Both the position numbers and the translations under genes were made by a program. From Phalacrocorax aristotelis (lineage: Eukaryota; Chordata; Aves; Suliformes; Phalacrocoracidae): 64,000 bases of DNA. The notes below the pieces were generated by a model, which saw nothing but the letters and a program-made list of their open reading frames with translations, ran no database searches and had not been told where the DNA came from. The stretch covers positions 24,406,975-24,470,974 of the forward strand of contig NC_134283.1 in assembly GCF_949628215.1 (NCBI RefSeq). The letters run 5' to 3'. Every line of letters starts with the position of its first letter. The stretch's first letter is position 1. Below are positions 12,096-39,905 of the stretch, in pieces.

Positions 12096-15000
12096 AGTGT
12101 CCTTTGCTTTGGACACTAGTTCCAGAACAACAGGAGGCTGGTGAGGGATCAGAGCAGTGTTGCCCTGGCCAGGCAGTGCTTCACCCTACTTTCAGCTGCT
12201 AGTGCGCAGCACTATAACCTCCAAGCCTCCTGCAGTCCTGGGAAAACAAGGGTACTGGCCATTTCAGATTGCCAAATCAAGCAAATCCAGGCTCCTGCAG
12301 TAGCATATGTGTGGTAGATATGTGACTGAAAAATAGGAAACAGCACTTGCAGCTTCCTTGGTGCCTTGCCCTGGACCAAGCACTGAAGCTTGCCAACAGT
12401 GCACTGGCAGCTACCTCATGGCCTATTAGGAGGATGCCCAAGCAATAAAGGCAACACCTGGGACTATAGAGACTGGCAGGGACTAGTACTTTCAGGGAGC
12501 ATTGGAGGACCTGGAGCAGGAGGCAAGGAAGGATGGGTTTGTGTCATGTGCTTGGCCACCACATGCCTGCTGTAGCAAGCACCAGGCACAGGTGGGGAGA
12601 CTGTCTTAGCCTGGCACCCATGGACAAGCAAATGACTTCTGCCTCTCAGCAGAGTTTAGCAAGTGGGTCCAGAGCCACATGCCTGTAGTCATATCATCCC
12701 AAGAGCAGAGTTGGCTAAAAGCATGGAGAGGAGTGCCCACAGCTGTGCCATGCCAATTCCCTGTTTCTTTGGCTAAAGCACCAACAGGGGCAAAGAGACA
12801 ATTTGGCTCCCATAGGCACAGGCAGAGCCAAGAAATCCAGCAAGGCAAACAAAACCCAAACAAACGGCACCCAGAAAACAGTATGCACAGCAGTACACCA
12901 GGTTCCAGGCCCCAGGCCTTTCAACACAAGATGGGAAGTGTTTAGCAATTGAACATTCTTCAGAGTACAGTGTGGAGACAGCCAAACTGCAGCAAAGCTG
13001 ACTGGGAGAGGGTCATGAAGCCAGAGCATCAGTGTTACAAGTAGAAACAGGCACAGGCTGTACGTGTATATGCTGCTGGTGGCTCTGGAAAACCCCTGCA
13101 GCATCCCACCTGAAGAAGGGACAGGTAGGCATGGGAAAGGCTTTGATGTATTCTAGCAGTCACATCAGTGAGCAGCACATTGTCAACAGTTGTGATCCAA
13201 GAAAACAACATCCAGTTATGAGCCTGGAAAACAACGTATTTGTGTACGGCTGAAGTTCACAAACCTGTAAGATAATCCAGCCTTCAGAGCTGTGTCTGTT
13301 CACTACAGAATGGGAAGAAGGAACTTGTCGGAGGCAGGGCACGTAAGGGCAGCCTTGCTGGGTGAGTGAAGCAGACTCAGCAATATTCCACAGCCCAGCA
13401 AAGAAAATAAGAGAAAAAAGCAAAGCACATCTAGCAGAGTATGCAGAGATAAAAAGCAGAAAGATAACTGCAAAGAGAGGTCTGTGGGTGGTGCCAAGTA
13501 AAACATGACAATGGAAAATTATGTGCATATGGTTCCTGTATGGTCACCATGGCAAATGAAATCGTTAACCTAAAGCTTACAGAGCAGAAAAGCAAGGGCA
13601 AAAGCTACCCCATCAAAGCCATGACTGAGGGTTTCAGATTATGCCCATGGATGATACCGCAGGTAGTGCAAATTTTCAGAGAAATGAGTGCCCATACAAT
13701 CTCAGTCAAATCAGGGCAGCTGCATGCAGATCAACCTCAAACTTGGTGTCAAAATGGCACCAGGACATCAGGGGATTTGGGAGTGAATAGAAATCTCTTC
13801 AGTGCTCTGGAAGTGGAGACAGCACAGACCAAGCAGGCAAAGCCACAATGAAGTGTCTATGCTGGCTCAACCACAGCACAAGCTGCGGGGTGGAAATTCC
13901 CACAACACCATGAGAAGCATTGCAGTTGGAGACTTTGGTCAGTGCAGGCAATACCACCAGCTCACAAATCCAGTGCCAACTAACCTCAGAGGAAATCTTT
14001 GTGCATTACAGGCAGAAGAAAAGCACAAGGAAGACCCTAATGCAAGAAATGTGTTGTGCCATGCCCCTACTAACACAGAGTAAAGTACCCAAGATGGTTT
14101 TCCAGGAGGGGCAGTCTTACAGAATTGGTACCAGTAAAAAGAAAGGAACGGTTCACGCAGTACAGGATCTTGCCCAGGGAAGATCTACTGCACTGGAACT
14201 AAAAATAAGGGAAGGAACACAGTAATTGGAAGAGAGGCCCCTACACCAATGAGGCAGAGCCCATCAGCCATTCTCAGGTCTTATGTGACATTTTCCTTCT
14301 CCACCAGCCAGATGTAAACAGTCACAACACTGAATTAAAATGCAAAGTGGAAGAACAGACTGCCAGCATCATGCCAAGCTGTGGGACCATTTGACAGCAG
14401 ATGACATTCTGGCACTGAAGGCACTGAAACATCACCCTTCGCAGCCCTGGCTTAGACCTTCGAGAAGAGGCAGGAGCAGATTTCAGCTTAGACAAAAGAA
14501 AGATGAAATTTTCAACAGCTGTGGCACCAACGAAGGGACACCTGCAGACTTCCAAAGGCAACAACCTTCCTGCCAAAAAGCAAATGCAAATCACCAGATG
14601 TCCTTTCAGAGACTATTATGATTTGTAAAATATCTAATAGACACTCTTTCCTAAGTGTCTCTATATCCATTGTATCCTTCCACGTGAAAATACAACAGAA
14701 AAACAAGATCAAAGGATTTACTATCTGAGATTAATACTGAGAGCACAGAGGGTATCAAAAAAGTAGTCATCTGCCAGTTTTCAAGGCAGATTTGGAAGGA
14801 ACCTGAGAACAAACCATACTAAACTAAGACCCGCAAGTGCTCATGTCTACTAGTTTATCAAGACAGCATCAAGGACATTTAAGAGGAAAAGATGTCAACC
14901 CCAGACAAAGGCACTTTAAGAAGGAGTCCAGTAGGACACAGAAGGAAAACAGAGCTGATAAAGGACTGACAGGAGCCAGGACAGACTCACAAACCCTACT

Positions 15001-18000
15001 CTGCAGAAGAAGTCAGGTACAAAGCAGGTCCTGTCATCCCCAAAGACTGGAGCTTCTGGAGTATCAAATAGATTCCAAAATAGACATAAGATTATGCAGA
15101 CTCAGAGGACAGAGAGACAAGTCAGAAGGCAATGACACTCCTGGAGAGTTTGGCTGCCCAGGGATACTGAGCAACCCTGCAGGTGCCGTGTACCTTAGTG
15201 GTGCTCCAGCAGGGTCTGCCCCACGGGTAGCTACCACCAGAGCACAGAGTTTATTCTTCTGTCAAGTCATGAGATGGACAAGACAGGAAAGCCCAGCTAA
15301 TGGCTTAGGAAAGTCTTGAAGAGACTTCAGAAGGACACAAGCCTGACACACTGGAGTCATATAAGAACTTCTGCAAATCCTTCTGAAAGCACTGAAACAA
15401 GGGGGGTTTTAAACCTGATTAAGTCTTGGACAGCAGTCAGAAAAAGTCATGCTGCAATTCAAAAACCAGCTGCAAGGAACTAAATGTGTCCCAGGCAGAA
15501 TTAAGCCTTAGAGTCAGGATGTAAATGCTGCAGCCGTTGCTCCCTACACACTGATGTATGTTTATGCATTCCTGTGTGGCCCCAAAGCCACTGTCAGAGC
15601 AGGTGCAAAAGAAAGAAAAAAAACCTAAACAAAAGAGAAAAATAAAACAACCACCCCATAACCAATGCACAAAGGGAATTTTGTAATGTAAGAATTTGTT
15701 CTTCCTTTCTCAAAGCCTGTCTTTTGCTCAGGAGCTCATTGCTTTGTCTTCATCCTGATTCCTGGACTGTACCCAACAGTCTTCAAGGCAGCCAAATACA
15801 GAGTCTTCCCTTCCACCCCCGTAGTGTGAAGGAAATCGTTGGCACTCATGCTGTTTCCTACACTTGTTTCCAGTGCTGTGGTGAGGGGAGCCTCTTGCTG
15901 CCACATTTCCTGCCTGTTTCCTGCTCAGAGGAACGCAGATGTTTGGACAACATGTGGGAGCTGGGGAGCTATAGGCAGCTTAGCTAGGACCCTTAGTGCA
16001 CCCTGGCACCATTGTGTTTGTCTGCAGAGCTGAGACAAGGCAGGAACATAAAGCTCTTTGCCCAAGGAGAGACAGTTGCCCTTCTATGTGTGCCTGTACC
16101 AGCACACATGGTCTCTAGCAGCTGTGACCTTGGAAGGGATGTTTTCTTCACCATGTTCACCATTTCACCAGTTCTCTCTCCCCTCTCTGAAAACATCAGA
16201 GAGATGTTTTCCCTGGCAAAGCCCAGCACAGCATCCAGTGATGGTCTCCCACCAGTCCTGCTGAATGCAAAGGGCCCACAAAAGCAGAAAGCAACTCTGG
16301 AAATCAGTGCTGGTAAGTCCTGGTGATACCTGTGTGTTCTGTGGCTAGTGACAGCAGGGATGACAGCTCCAGGGCTAACCCATGCCTGATGCCATATCAT
16401 CACAAGTATTTAATCTCAGATAGGAATTTTTAACACCTGGCCTCACTATTCCCTGTCCATAGTCATTGGCCACTTCCCAACTGCCCTGACCTTCCTCTTA
16501 TTTCAGTTTTGCTTATCCCCTCCCCAAGGGACACGGCAAGCTCCCAGGGCAGAGACACCAGCAGCACAGATATAGGCCCCCATCTCAGCACACATAGAGA
16601 GGCTGCCTTGTGCTGCTGCCTGCCTTACCACAGTGCAGGGAAGGGAAGGATTATTTAAACACATGCAGTTACAGTTAGTGACTCCTGGCTGTTGCTCAGC
16701 CTCCTGGCATCAACCTCTGCTACACCTCCTGGTATACATATTTATGATCCCAATTATCACTGAACAAAATCCCAGGTTGCTGTGAAAATACATTATTTTT
16801 AATCTAAATTGGCCAGTTTACATACCTCCCCAAGCTCTGCTTAGCAGAACAGCTGGTGTTTACCAACGTCTCATTACTGTTCCAAGCAACACAGGAAGAT
16901 GCTGGCTGGAGGGGACCAGCCACCTCTGAGATAAAACAAGCTCAGGTTTACCTCTGCCTCAGACTCTTTGCTCCTCCACATCACTGATGAACCTCCAGCA
17001 GAGGCAGGCTGTGCTGGAAGCCAGTCTCTACCAAAGTCCAAGGCTGATAAAGACAGATAAATGATGTGACATCCTAGGATGCTAGCTATAAAATCTGAGC
17101 ACTGAGCTCCAGTAGAGCCCTGTAGAGCCACAGTGTGCTTTTAGCAGGGATGGCACAGCAGCATCAGCTGTGGTGGCATACTCTTAAGAGGAGGCCCAGG
17201 TGCAAGTCCTGGGGATAGGTGAGGCAGCTCCCATCCACACCCCAGATATGTGCAGCACACCACCAGAATTCAGACCTTCCTCCCAAGGAGTAAGTGCTTT
17301 CCCTGCCTAACTGCTAGGCTTTGACAGTACTCAGAGGGGGTTTCTATCTCTTATTTAACCCATGGGGTATGAGGCATGGGGTGGAAAAAGGTTGGGATGT
17401 AACTGTATGGTATAGATAGAAATAAGGAGGTTTCCTCCATCTAGCACAGGCCCAGTGAAGGAATGATGAAGGATATCTGCTGATAGTACTTATTATTGTT
17501 GGGTGTTGTATTTCTTCAGGAAAAAGTAGTTTCCATATAAACTGAAATAAATCTAGCTAACTCTATACTTCTGTCCATATCTGTATTTACAATTATCAGC
17601 ACTTCCTTTTTCCCAATGCCCTGGGAGGCTCATACCAGAGCTCAGATGATCCAAGAATTATTCTTGTTGTGGTATTTCCACTGTCCAAGAATGAATATTT
17701 GTTAAAGAAATCCAATCCCTCTTTATTCCAGGCCTCAAATGGCCCCTTGAGGCATTAAACAAAAATGGGGCCAGAGTGCCAGTGTTGGCTCTTAGGTGGG
17801 CTTACATCAGGACTGGTAGTGCTGGTACCCAGAGGGTTGCACTGGGAAAAGATCAGAGCAAGATGCGTCAGCACCATGTCCAGACATTGGCATGCAGAAT
17901 CGCCAAAGTGAGGAGGTTCCTACAGCACACTTCACCCTTTGGACGTGCTGGGAAGGAAGGTGCTGCTTTTAGCAGCTGTATGAATGCACATGCTGCTGCA

Positions 18001-20099
18001 CGTGGTCCCCATTGGTGCTATTTCCAGCTTGGCTGGCTGAGGCCTGAAGGAAGGAAAACTCCTGGGGCTGGGCATGGAGCAGACAGTCACATGTGGCTCA
18101 GAAATAAGTCACAAGCTACAGCAAGTTAATGACACCTGGCATAAGAGGAGACTTGATTAATCCTTTCCCTTTCCCCTATTTGTTCCTCTGTCTGACATTA
18201 GTGCTAGTGAAGGAGGGCTGGACACTGTTGGCCTGTGCCTACCACAGGATAAATACTTCCTGTGTCTCTATAGTCCTGCTCTTCTAACCTTCTCTTGGAG
18301 CAACATCACCACTCGGGCCAGGCTCTGCACCCTGCAGCACCTCAGGGTGCGTACCCCTTATGTGGTCCCTCTACTCCCTCCCTACATACACATGTGGGTG
18401 CTCCCTGCTGTCTAAAAGACAGGCAGCTCCCAGACACCACGCCCTAGGCATGATGGACAGTATGCCTCTGACCCAGGAAGGGGTGGAGGATGATAACCCC
18501 CAGCCTGGCTGCCCCAGGACTTGTTTCCTGGTGACCTCCTCTGGCACAAAGTTCCCAAACCATGCTTTTCTGCCCATGATACTGCACTGGTAGCCAGACA
18601 GATGTGCTATCCTCACCCTTCCTCAGGTGCAAGCCCAGGAGCTGGTACGCAGGACTGACAGCTCCAAGTTTCACATTATTTACAAGTCTTATTATGGAGT
18701 TTAATTAGTCCTGGCCACCCTGACCTCTCATCCCACTAGGAAAACAGCCCAGCTTTATCACAGCGGGGCTGGCAGATGAGGGAGAGAGGAAATGATGGTT
18801 TATGGGACATTCCCAAGGAGCAAGTCTCTTTTTTGTTTCCCCAGGCGCCACAAGTTTGTTTGCTGTGATTTAAAGAAGACACGTGGTTAAAAGCCATGGG
18901 CCAGATCCACAGTCCCTGCAAATCAGAACATTTCTGTTTGACTTCATGGAGCTTAGCTGATTTAGACCAGCTGAGATGCTGACCCTCTATGTTTAAACAA
19001 AGCCCGTATTTTCTCACTGGTGCTAGGCAGAAGAGCCTCAGGCTTTGCTCTGGAAGGAATATTTTGGCAGGAATACCGTCTGCATGATTCATCCCCCACT
19101 GGGCTTAACAACAGCCACTGGCCACCGGTGTGGGTCTGGGGGCTCTGCCACAGACAGAGGCACAGCCACCCACATTCCAGCCTCCAAGTATAAAGCCTGG
19201 CCAGCAGCGCACCACCAGCCACTACAACCACTGCTAACAAAAGCCCCGCTGGGGTGCCTGGACAGCAGCCGTGTGGTGGCCTTGGATCTCATCTCATCAA
19301 ATAGCACTACTGAGCACCAGTCCAGCGGGGTGCAGCAGGGCTGGGGGGCATCCCTAAGCAAGGTGCTGGGGTCAGGCAGGAGGAAAGATGGTGGAGATCT
19401 TGGTGCCAGGGCAGGACACTTCTCCACCACATGGACACTCAGGTATTCCAGAGCCATCAAAGCTTCTCTCTCTCCCCACCCTCAACAGCCTGATGTCCAG
19501 TCATCCACCTGCCTTCTGGTATGAAGGAAGATGTGAGACTCTGATTTTCCCCGTGTATGAAAAGAAAAAGGGGAACTGAAGTGAAAAACTTGAAAAGATC
19601 CTGCCCTAGCATGGTGAGCATGAGCCACCTAACCTGAGAACAGGCAGTCCCGTGGAGTGAGGCAGGAAGGTTTTGGGGACCAGTTCTTGCCCGAGCTTGC
19701 CATATTTCAAATAGGACAAAGAGTTACCTCCTCTGAGCTCAGGGCTGAGGCTCCTGTAATGGCACTGCAGGAATGCTTGGTAAACAAGCAGTAAACTATT
19801 CATTGACCAGATGATGGATGCCTCCCAGGGATTTCCCCTTCCCAGCAAAGGGGAAAATGAACTCAGTGTTTGCAAAGAGCGGTGAGGAAATAAATGTTCT
19901 GCATTTAGCATATCCAAGCAGTGGAACACATCAGGGAAGTGGAAGGACTTGCAACACGGTCTCCCTGTGATGCCCCAGCTGGGTGTCTGGCCACTGGCTG
20001 TCAGAGCAAAGAGATGAGCTGGAAAAACTGCTCATTTTTCACTCTGCACCAGTCCAGACTGAAAACCGAGGTTGGTATTAGCCAGGAAGTGGCACGTGC
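12096..20099. other. Intergenic DNA downstream of SH3TC2, no gene seen
   Basis: No exon with both splice borders and recognisable protein similarity was found on either strand. The longest open frames (for example 14837-15319 and 19045-19524) show no domain, signal or coiled-coil pattern and look like chance frames. Confidence 0.55.
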
Positions 20100-21394
20100 C
20101 CATGTGAGGCTGCAAACGTGGGCATTTATTGCTCTCTGGTGGTGAGAAAGGCTGTGGAGGAGAGCTGTGTGCTGCTCCTGGTGCTGGGCAGCAGCTCTTG
20201 GGAGAAGCCTCCTCGGGGTGCCTCCTGTTCCTGCTGCTCTCTCCACAGAGGAGTTTTTGCTTCTCTCCCAGCCCCGCAGCTCAGGGCACTTGAAGAGTGC
20301 TTGCTGCCTGCCAGGTGGCCAGCTTCTCCTTGGGCTGCCAATGACCCATGCAAAGGCAGTGCAGCTGCCTCTCCCCACCAACAGTCCCCCTGTGTCCCGT
20401 CAGCACCCCTGCCCAGGGAGTTGGACGCATGCCATAGCACAGGTCTGTGCGCCCAGCCTCACCGTCTGCTCCCCAGTGCTCCTGCATCCCATGGGACTCT
20501 GCAGCCTGGAGAAGAGAGGCTGGTTAGGGTGCTAGCCTATAAAGCCTGGGCTGGGTTGGGACTGATGGCTCTTTTTACTGTGCAGGTCCCACAGCAGGCT
20601 CATGCTTTAGATGCTGAAAGTGCACACGGGCTGTGAGGCAGAAGAGGCCACGCTGGTTACTCCAGTGGCAGAGCTGAGGCTGAACCACAGGGCTGGGCTG
20701 AGGGTGGGCTCTGCCTCCTTCCCTGAGCAGCCGCCCACCTGCATACAGGGCTCATCCCCAGGCGAGGCTTGACCAGTACCTTTCATTTCTCCTCCTTTCC
20801 CTAATTCTGCCTCTCACTGCCAAAACCTTTGTTGGTGCTTTGTAACAAAGAGGAGCCGGGCTCTGCAGAGGTATGGGTCACAGGCCACTGCAGAGCAGAC
20901 AGGACAGAAACCAGATAGGAATAAAAAAAGGAGTTGCTATTCAATTTAAAACACATTTGGGTTGGGCTGAGCTGCCCCATGGGACCTGAGGTGTGTGGAG
21001 CAGCTGGGGGGGCAGGCAGGCACATGGCAGCACTCGCCTGTCCCCATTCCAGGCAGGGCAGCCACAGTCCCAAAATGCCATCTGTTGCTCAGTCCCGCTC
21101 CATCTCATGCTCCAGCACCACTGCTGGGGCCTCATCCTGCCCAGATGCCCAACTCTCTGTGCCACGTGAGCTGCAGTTCACCGCCCTGCTCCTGAAAAAT
21201 GAGGGTAGGGTCCCAAGTGCCTGGTCCCTTGCCTTTCAGGGACAAGAAGACCAAATGCTGACAGCTCCTTAGGATGCAGCGTAGGACCTCTCCTGGGATA
21301 GTCGTTCCGGAGAGCACATGGACCCATGCCAGCAGCATGGCACAATGCTGCTTGATAGCTCACACTGGAGTGAGTCCCTGGGGTGGCGGGTTGG
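20100..21394 (-). other. SH3TC2: Probable 3' untranslated region of SH3TC2
   Basis: The sequence after the stop codon runs without a recognisable exon to a minus-strand AATAAA at 20125-20130, the first canonical polyadenylation hexamer after the stop. A variant AGTAAA occurs earlier, at 20574-20579. The predicted 3' UTR is therefore about 0.8 or 1.3 kb. The boundary is inferred from the signal only. Confidence 0.45.
20125..20130 (-). terminator. Candidate SH3TC2 polyadenylation signal
   Basis: AATAAA on the minus strand, the first canonical hexamer met downstream of the SH3TC2 stop. The following minus-strand sequence has moderate GT content. This is a candidate only. Confidence 0.4.
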
Positions 21395-37316
<15,922 letters not shown>

Positions 37317-37504
37317 GTATCCAGCAACACTGCCAGCCCTGAGGCTGCTGCTGCACTGGCAGGGGTGAGCACACAGCTTTCTGCCTGGCTGGCACCGCAG
37401 CTCGGTCCCAGCCCGAGCCCCAGCCACAATGCACAATGCGCCTTTTGACCGGGCACTGTCTACCGGCAAGGCGGGGGCGATGAGCACAGAGTCAGAGAAT
37501 GGTT
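37317..37504 (-). promoter_or_regulatory. SH3TC2 proximal 5' flank / leader
   Basis: This is the only unique sequence between the start codon and a CR1 beginning at about 37505. It is moderately GC-rich, has no TATA box that I can see and contains no upstream ATG on the coding strand. Two ACAATG motifs (37426-37431 and 37433-37438, plus strand) occur in tandem. The transcription start could lie here, within the repeat, or at a more distant noncoding exon. Confidence 0.45.
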
Positions 37505-39420
37505 TGGGTTAGAATCATAGAATCATAGCATCATTTATGTTGGAAAAGACCTTTAAAATCATCGAGTCCAACCATAAACCTAACACTGCCAAGTTCACCA
37601 CTAAACCATGTCCCTAAGCACCACATCTACATGGCTTTTAAATACCTACAGGGATGGTGACAAAACCACTTCCCTGGGCAGACTAGTCCAATGCTTGACA
37701 ACCCTTTCAGTAATGACATTTTTCCTAATATCCAATCTAAACCTCCCCTTGAGGCAACTTGAGGCCATTTCCTCTCATTCTGTCACTATTGACCTGGGAG
37801 AAGAGACGGACACCAGCTCCCTCAGCTGCTCCTCATAACACTTGTCTTCCAGACCCTTCACCAGCTTCGTTGCCCTTCTCTGGACACGCTCCAGCACCTC
37901 AATGTCCTTCTTGTAGTGAGTGGCCCAAAACTGCACACAGTACTCGAGGTGCGGCCTCACCAGTGCTGAGTACAGGGGCACGATCACTTCCCTGCTCCTG
38001 CTGGCCACACTATTCCTGATACAAGCCAGGACGCTGTTGGCCTTCTTGGCCACCTGCGCACGCTGCTGGCTCATGTTCATCTGGCTGTCAAGCAGCACGC
38101 CCACGTCCTTCTCCCCATGGGCAGCTCTCCAGCCACTCTTCCCCAAGCCTGTAGCATTGCCTGGGGTTGTTGTGACCCAAGTGCAGGACCCAGCACTTGG
38201 ACCTTGTTAAACCTCATACAATTGGCCTCAGACCATCCATCCAGCCTGTCCAGATCCCTCTGCAGAGCCTTCCTACCCTTGAGCAGATCAACACTCCCAC
38301 CCAACTAGGTGTCATCTGCAAACATACTGAGGGCATACTCAATCCCCTCATCCCGATCATTGATAAAGATATTGAACAAGACTGGCCCCAACACTCAGCC
38401 CTGGGGAACGCCGCTTGTGACCGGACACCAGCTGAATTTAACTCCATTCACCACAGCTCTCTGGGCTCGGCCACCCAGCCAGTATTTCACCCAGCGAAGA
38501 GCACACCCATCCAAGCCATGAGCCACCAGATTCTCTGGGAGGATGCTGTGGGAGACAGTGTCAAAGGCTTTGCTAAGTTCTGGGTAGGTAACATCCACAG
38601 CCTTCCCCTCATCCACTAGGTGGGTCACCCTGTCACAGCAGGAGATCAGGTTGGTCAGAGAGGACCTGCCTTTCATGAAGCCATGTTGATTGGGCCTGAT
38701 CCCCTGGTTGTCCTGCACATGCTATGTGATGGCACTCGAGATGATCTGCTCCATAACCTTCCCTGGTACTGAGGTCAGGCTGACAGGCCTGTAGTTCCCT
38801 GCATCCTCCTTCTGACCCTTCTTGTAGATGGGCATCACATTTGCTAACCTCCAGACAACTGGGACCTCCCCAGTTAGCCACGACTGCTGATAAAGGATTG
38901 AGAGTAGCTTGGTGAGCCACTCTTTGTTTTTTCCTGAGTTCCACCCAAAGCTCCCTGTTCAGCTAGGCTGGTCTTCTTCCCCACCAGCTCGTCTTTCAGC
39001 ACATGGGGTCAGCCTGCTCCTGCGCCTTGAAGATTTCCTTCTTGAAGAATGTTTAGCCTTTCTGGGCTCCATTGTCCCTTTAGGACTTCCTCCCAAAGGG
39101 ACTCTGTCAACCAGTGTCCTGAACAGGCCAAAGTCTGCCCTCCGTATGCCCCAGGTGGTAGTTCTGCTGACCCCCCTCCTTACTTGTCTGAGAACCAAAA
39201 ACTCTCTCAGTTCATGATTGCTATGCCCAAGATGGCCTCCAACCATCGCATCACCCACAGGTCCTTCTCTCCACAGGACCACACAAACAACAGGTCCAGT
39301 GGGCGTCTTCCCTAGTTGGTTCCCTCACCTGTGTCAGGAAGGTCTTTTCCACACAGTTCAGGAACCTCCTACACTGTTTCCTCTCTGCTGTATGGTATTT
39401 CCAACAAGCATCTGGAAGAT
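37505..39420 (-). mobile_element. CR1 LINE copy B (internally deleted)
   Basis: A minus-oriented CR1. The 3' tail is at 37510-37535 (repeated GAATCATAG units). The reverse-transcriptase region at about 38395-38718 carries the same motifs as copy A, and the FADD box at 38308-38319 is followed by TAG at 38305-38307. A second TAG is at 38722-38724. Upstream coding pieces appear near 38633-38944 and again at 38959-39282 ('FGLFRTLVDRVP'), with the intervening part of the ORF missing, so there is an internal deletion. It starts 190 bp from the SH3TC2 start codon. Confidence 0.92.
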
Positions 39421-39434
39421 GAAAGCTACCAAGA

Positions 39435-39905
39435 GACCTTTAAAGACTTTGTTCCAACCCCCTTGCTATAGGCAGGAACATCTTCCACTAGACCAGGTTG
39501 CTCAAAGACCCATCCAACCTGGCCTTGAACACTCCAGGGATGGGGCATCCACAACTTTTCTGGGCAACCTGTTCCAGTGCCTCACCACCCTCACAGTGAA
39601 GAATTTTTCCCTTATATCTAATCTAAATCTACCCTTTTTCAGTTTAAAGCCATTACCCCTTATCCTATCACTACAGTCCCTAGTAAAAAAACCTCTCTCC
39701 ACCCTATCTTAAGCCCACTTTAGGTATTGAAAGGCTGCATAAAGGTCTCCTCAGAACCTTCTCTTCTTAACCTTTCTTCCTAGAAGTAGGGTTCCAACCC
39801 TCCAATAACTTTTCACGGCACTCCTCTGGATCCTTTTTAATAGGTCCATGTCTTTCTCGTGTTGGGGGCTGCAGAGCTGGATGCAGCACTCTGGGGGCAT
39901 CTCAT
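39435..39905 (-). mobile_element. CR1 LINE fragment of another subfamily
   Basis: The minus strand encodes a CR1 C-terminal segment, '[20 protein letters not shown]' then '[19 protein letters not shown]', and further upstream 'MDLLKRIQRSAV'. The 3' end is near 39435, in typical 'CTTCCACTAGACCAGG' sequence. It abuts copy B but differs in sequence, so it is a separate insertion or an older host copy. Confidence 0.85.

Noticed and set aside
13540-14225. Series of overlapping plus-strand frames that might form a gene
   Set aside because: The frames are lysine/glutamine-rich with no recognisable family and no consistent exon borders. I could not support a gene.
37317-37487. N-terminal extension of SH3TC2 in the same frame
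   Set aside because: The frame is open only from a GTG and has no ATG. An in-frame TAA lies at 37509-37511, and an extension would abolish the conserved Gly2.
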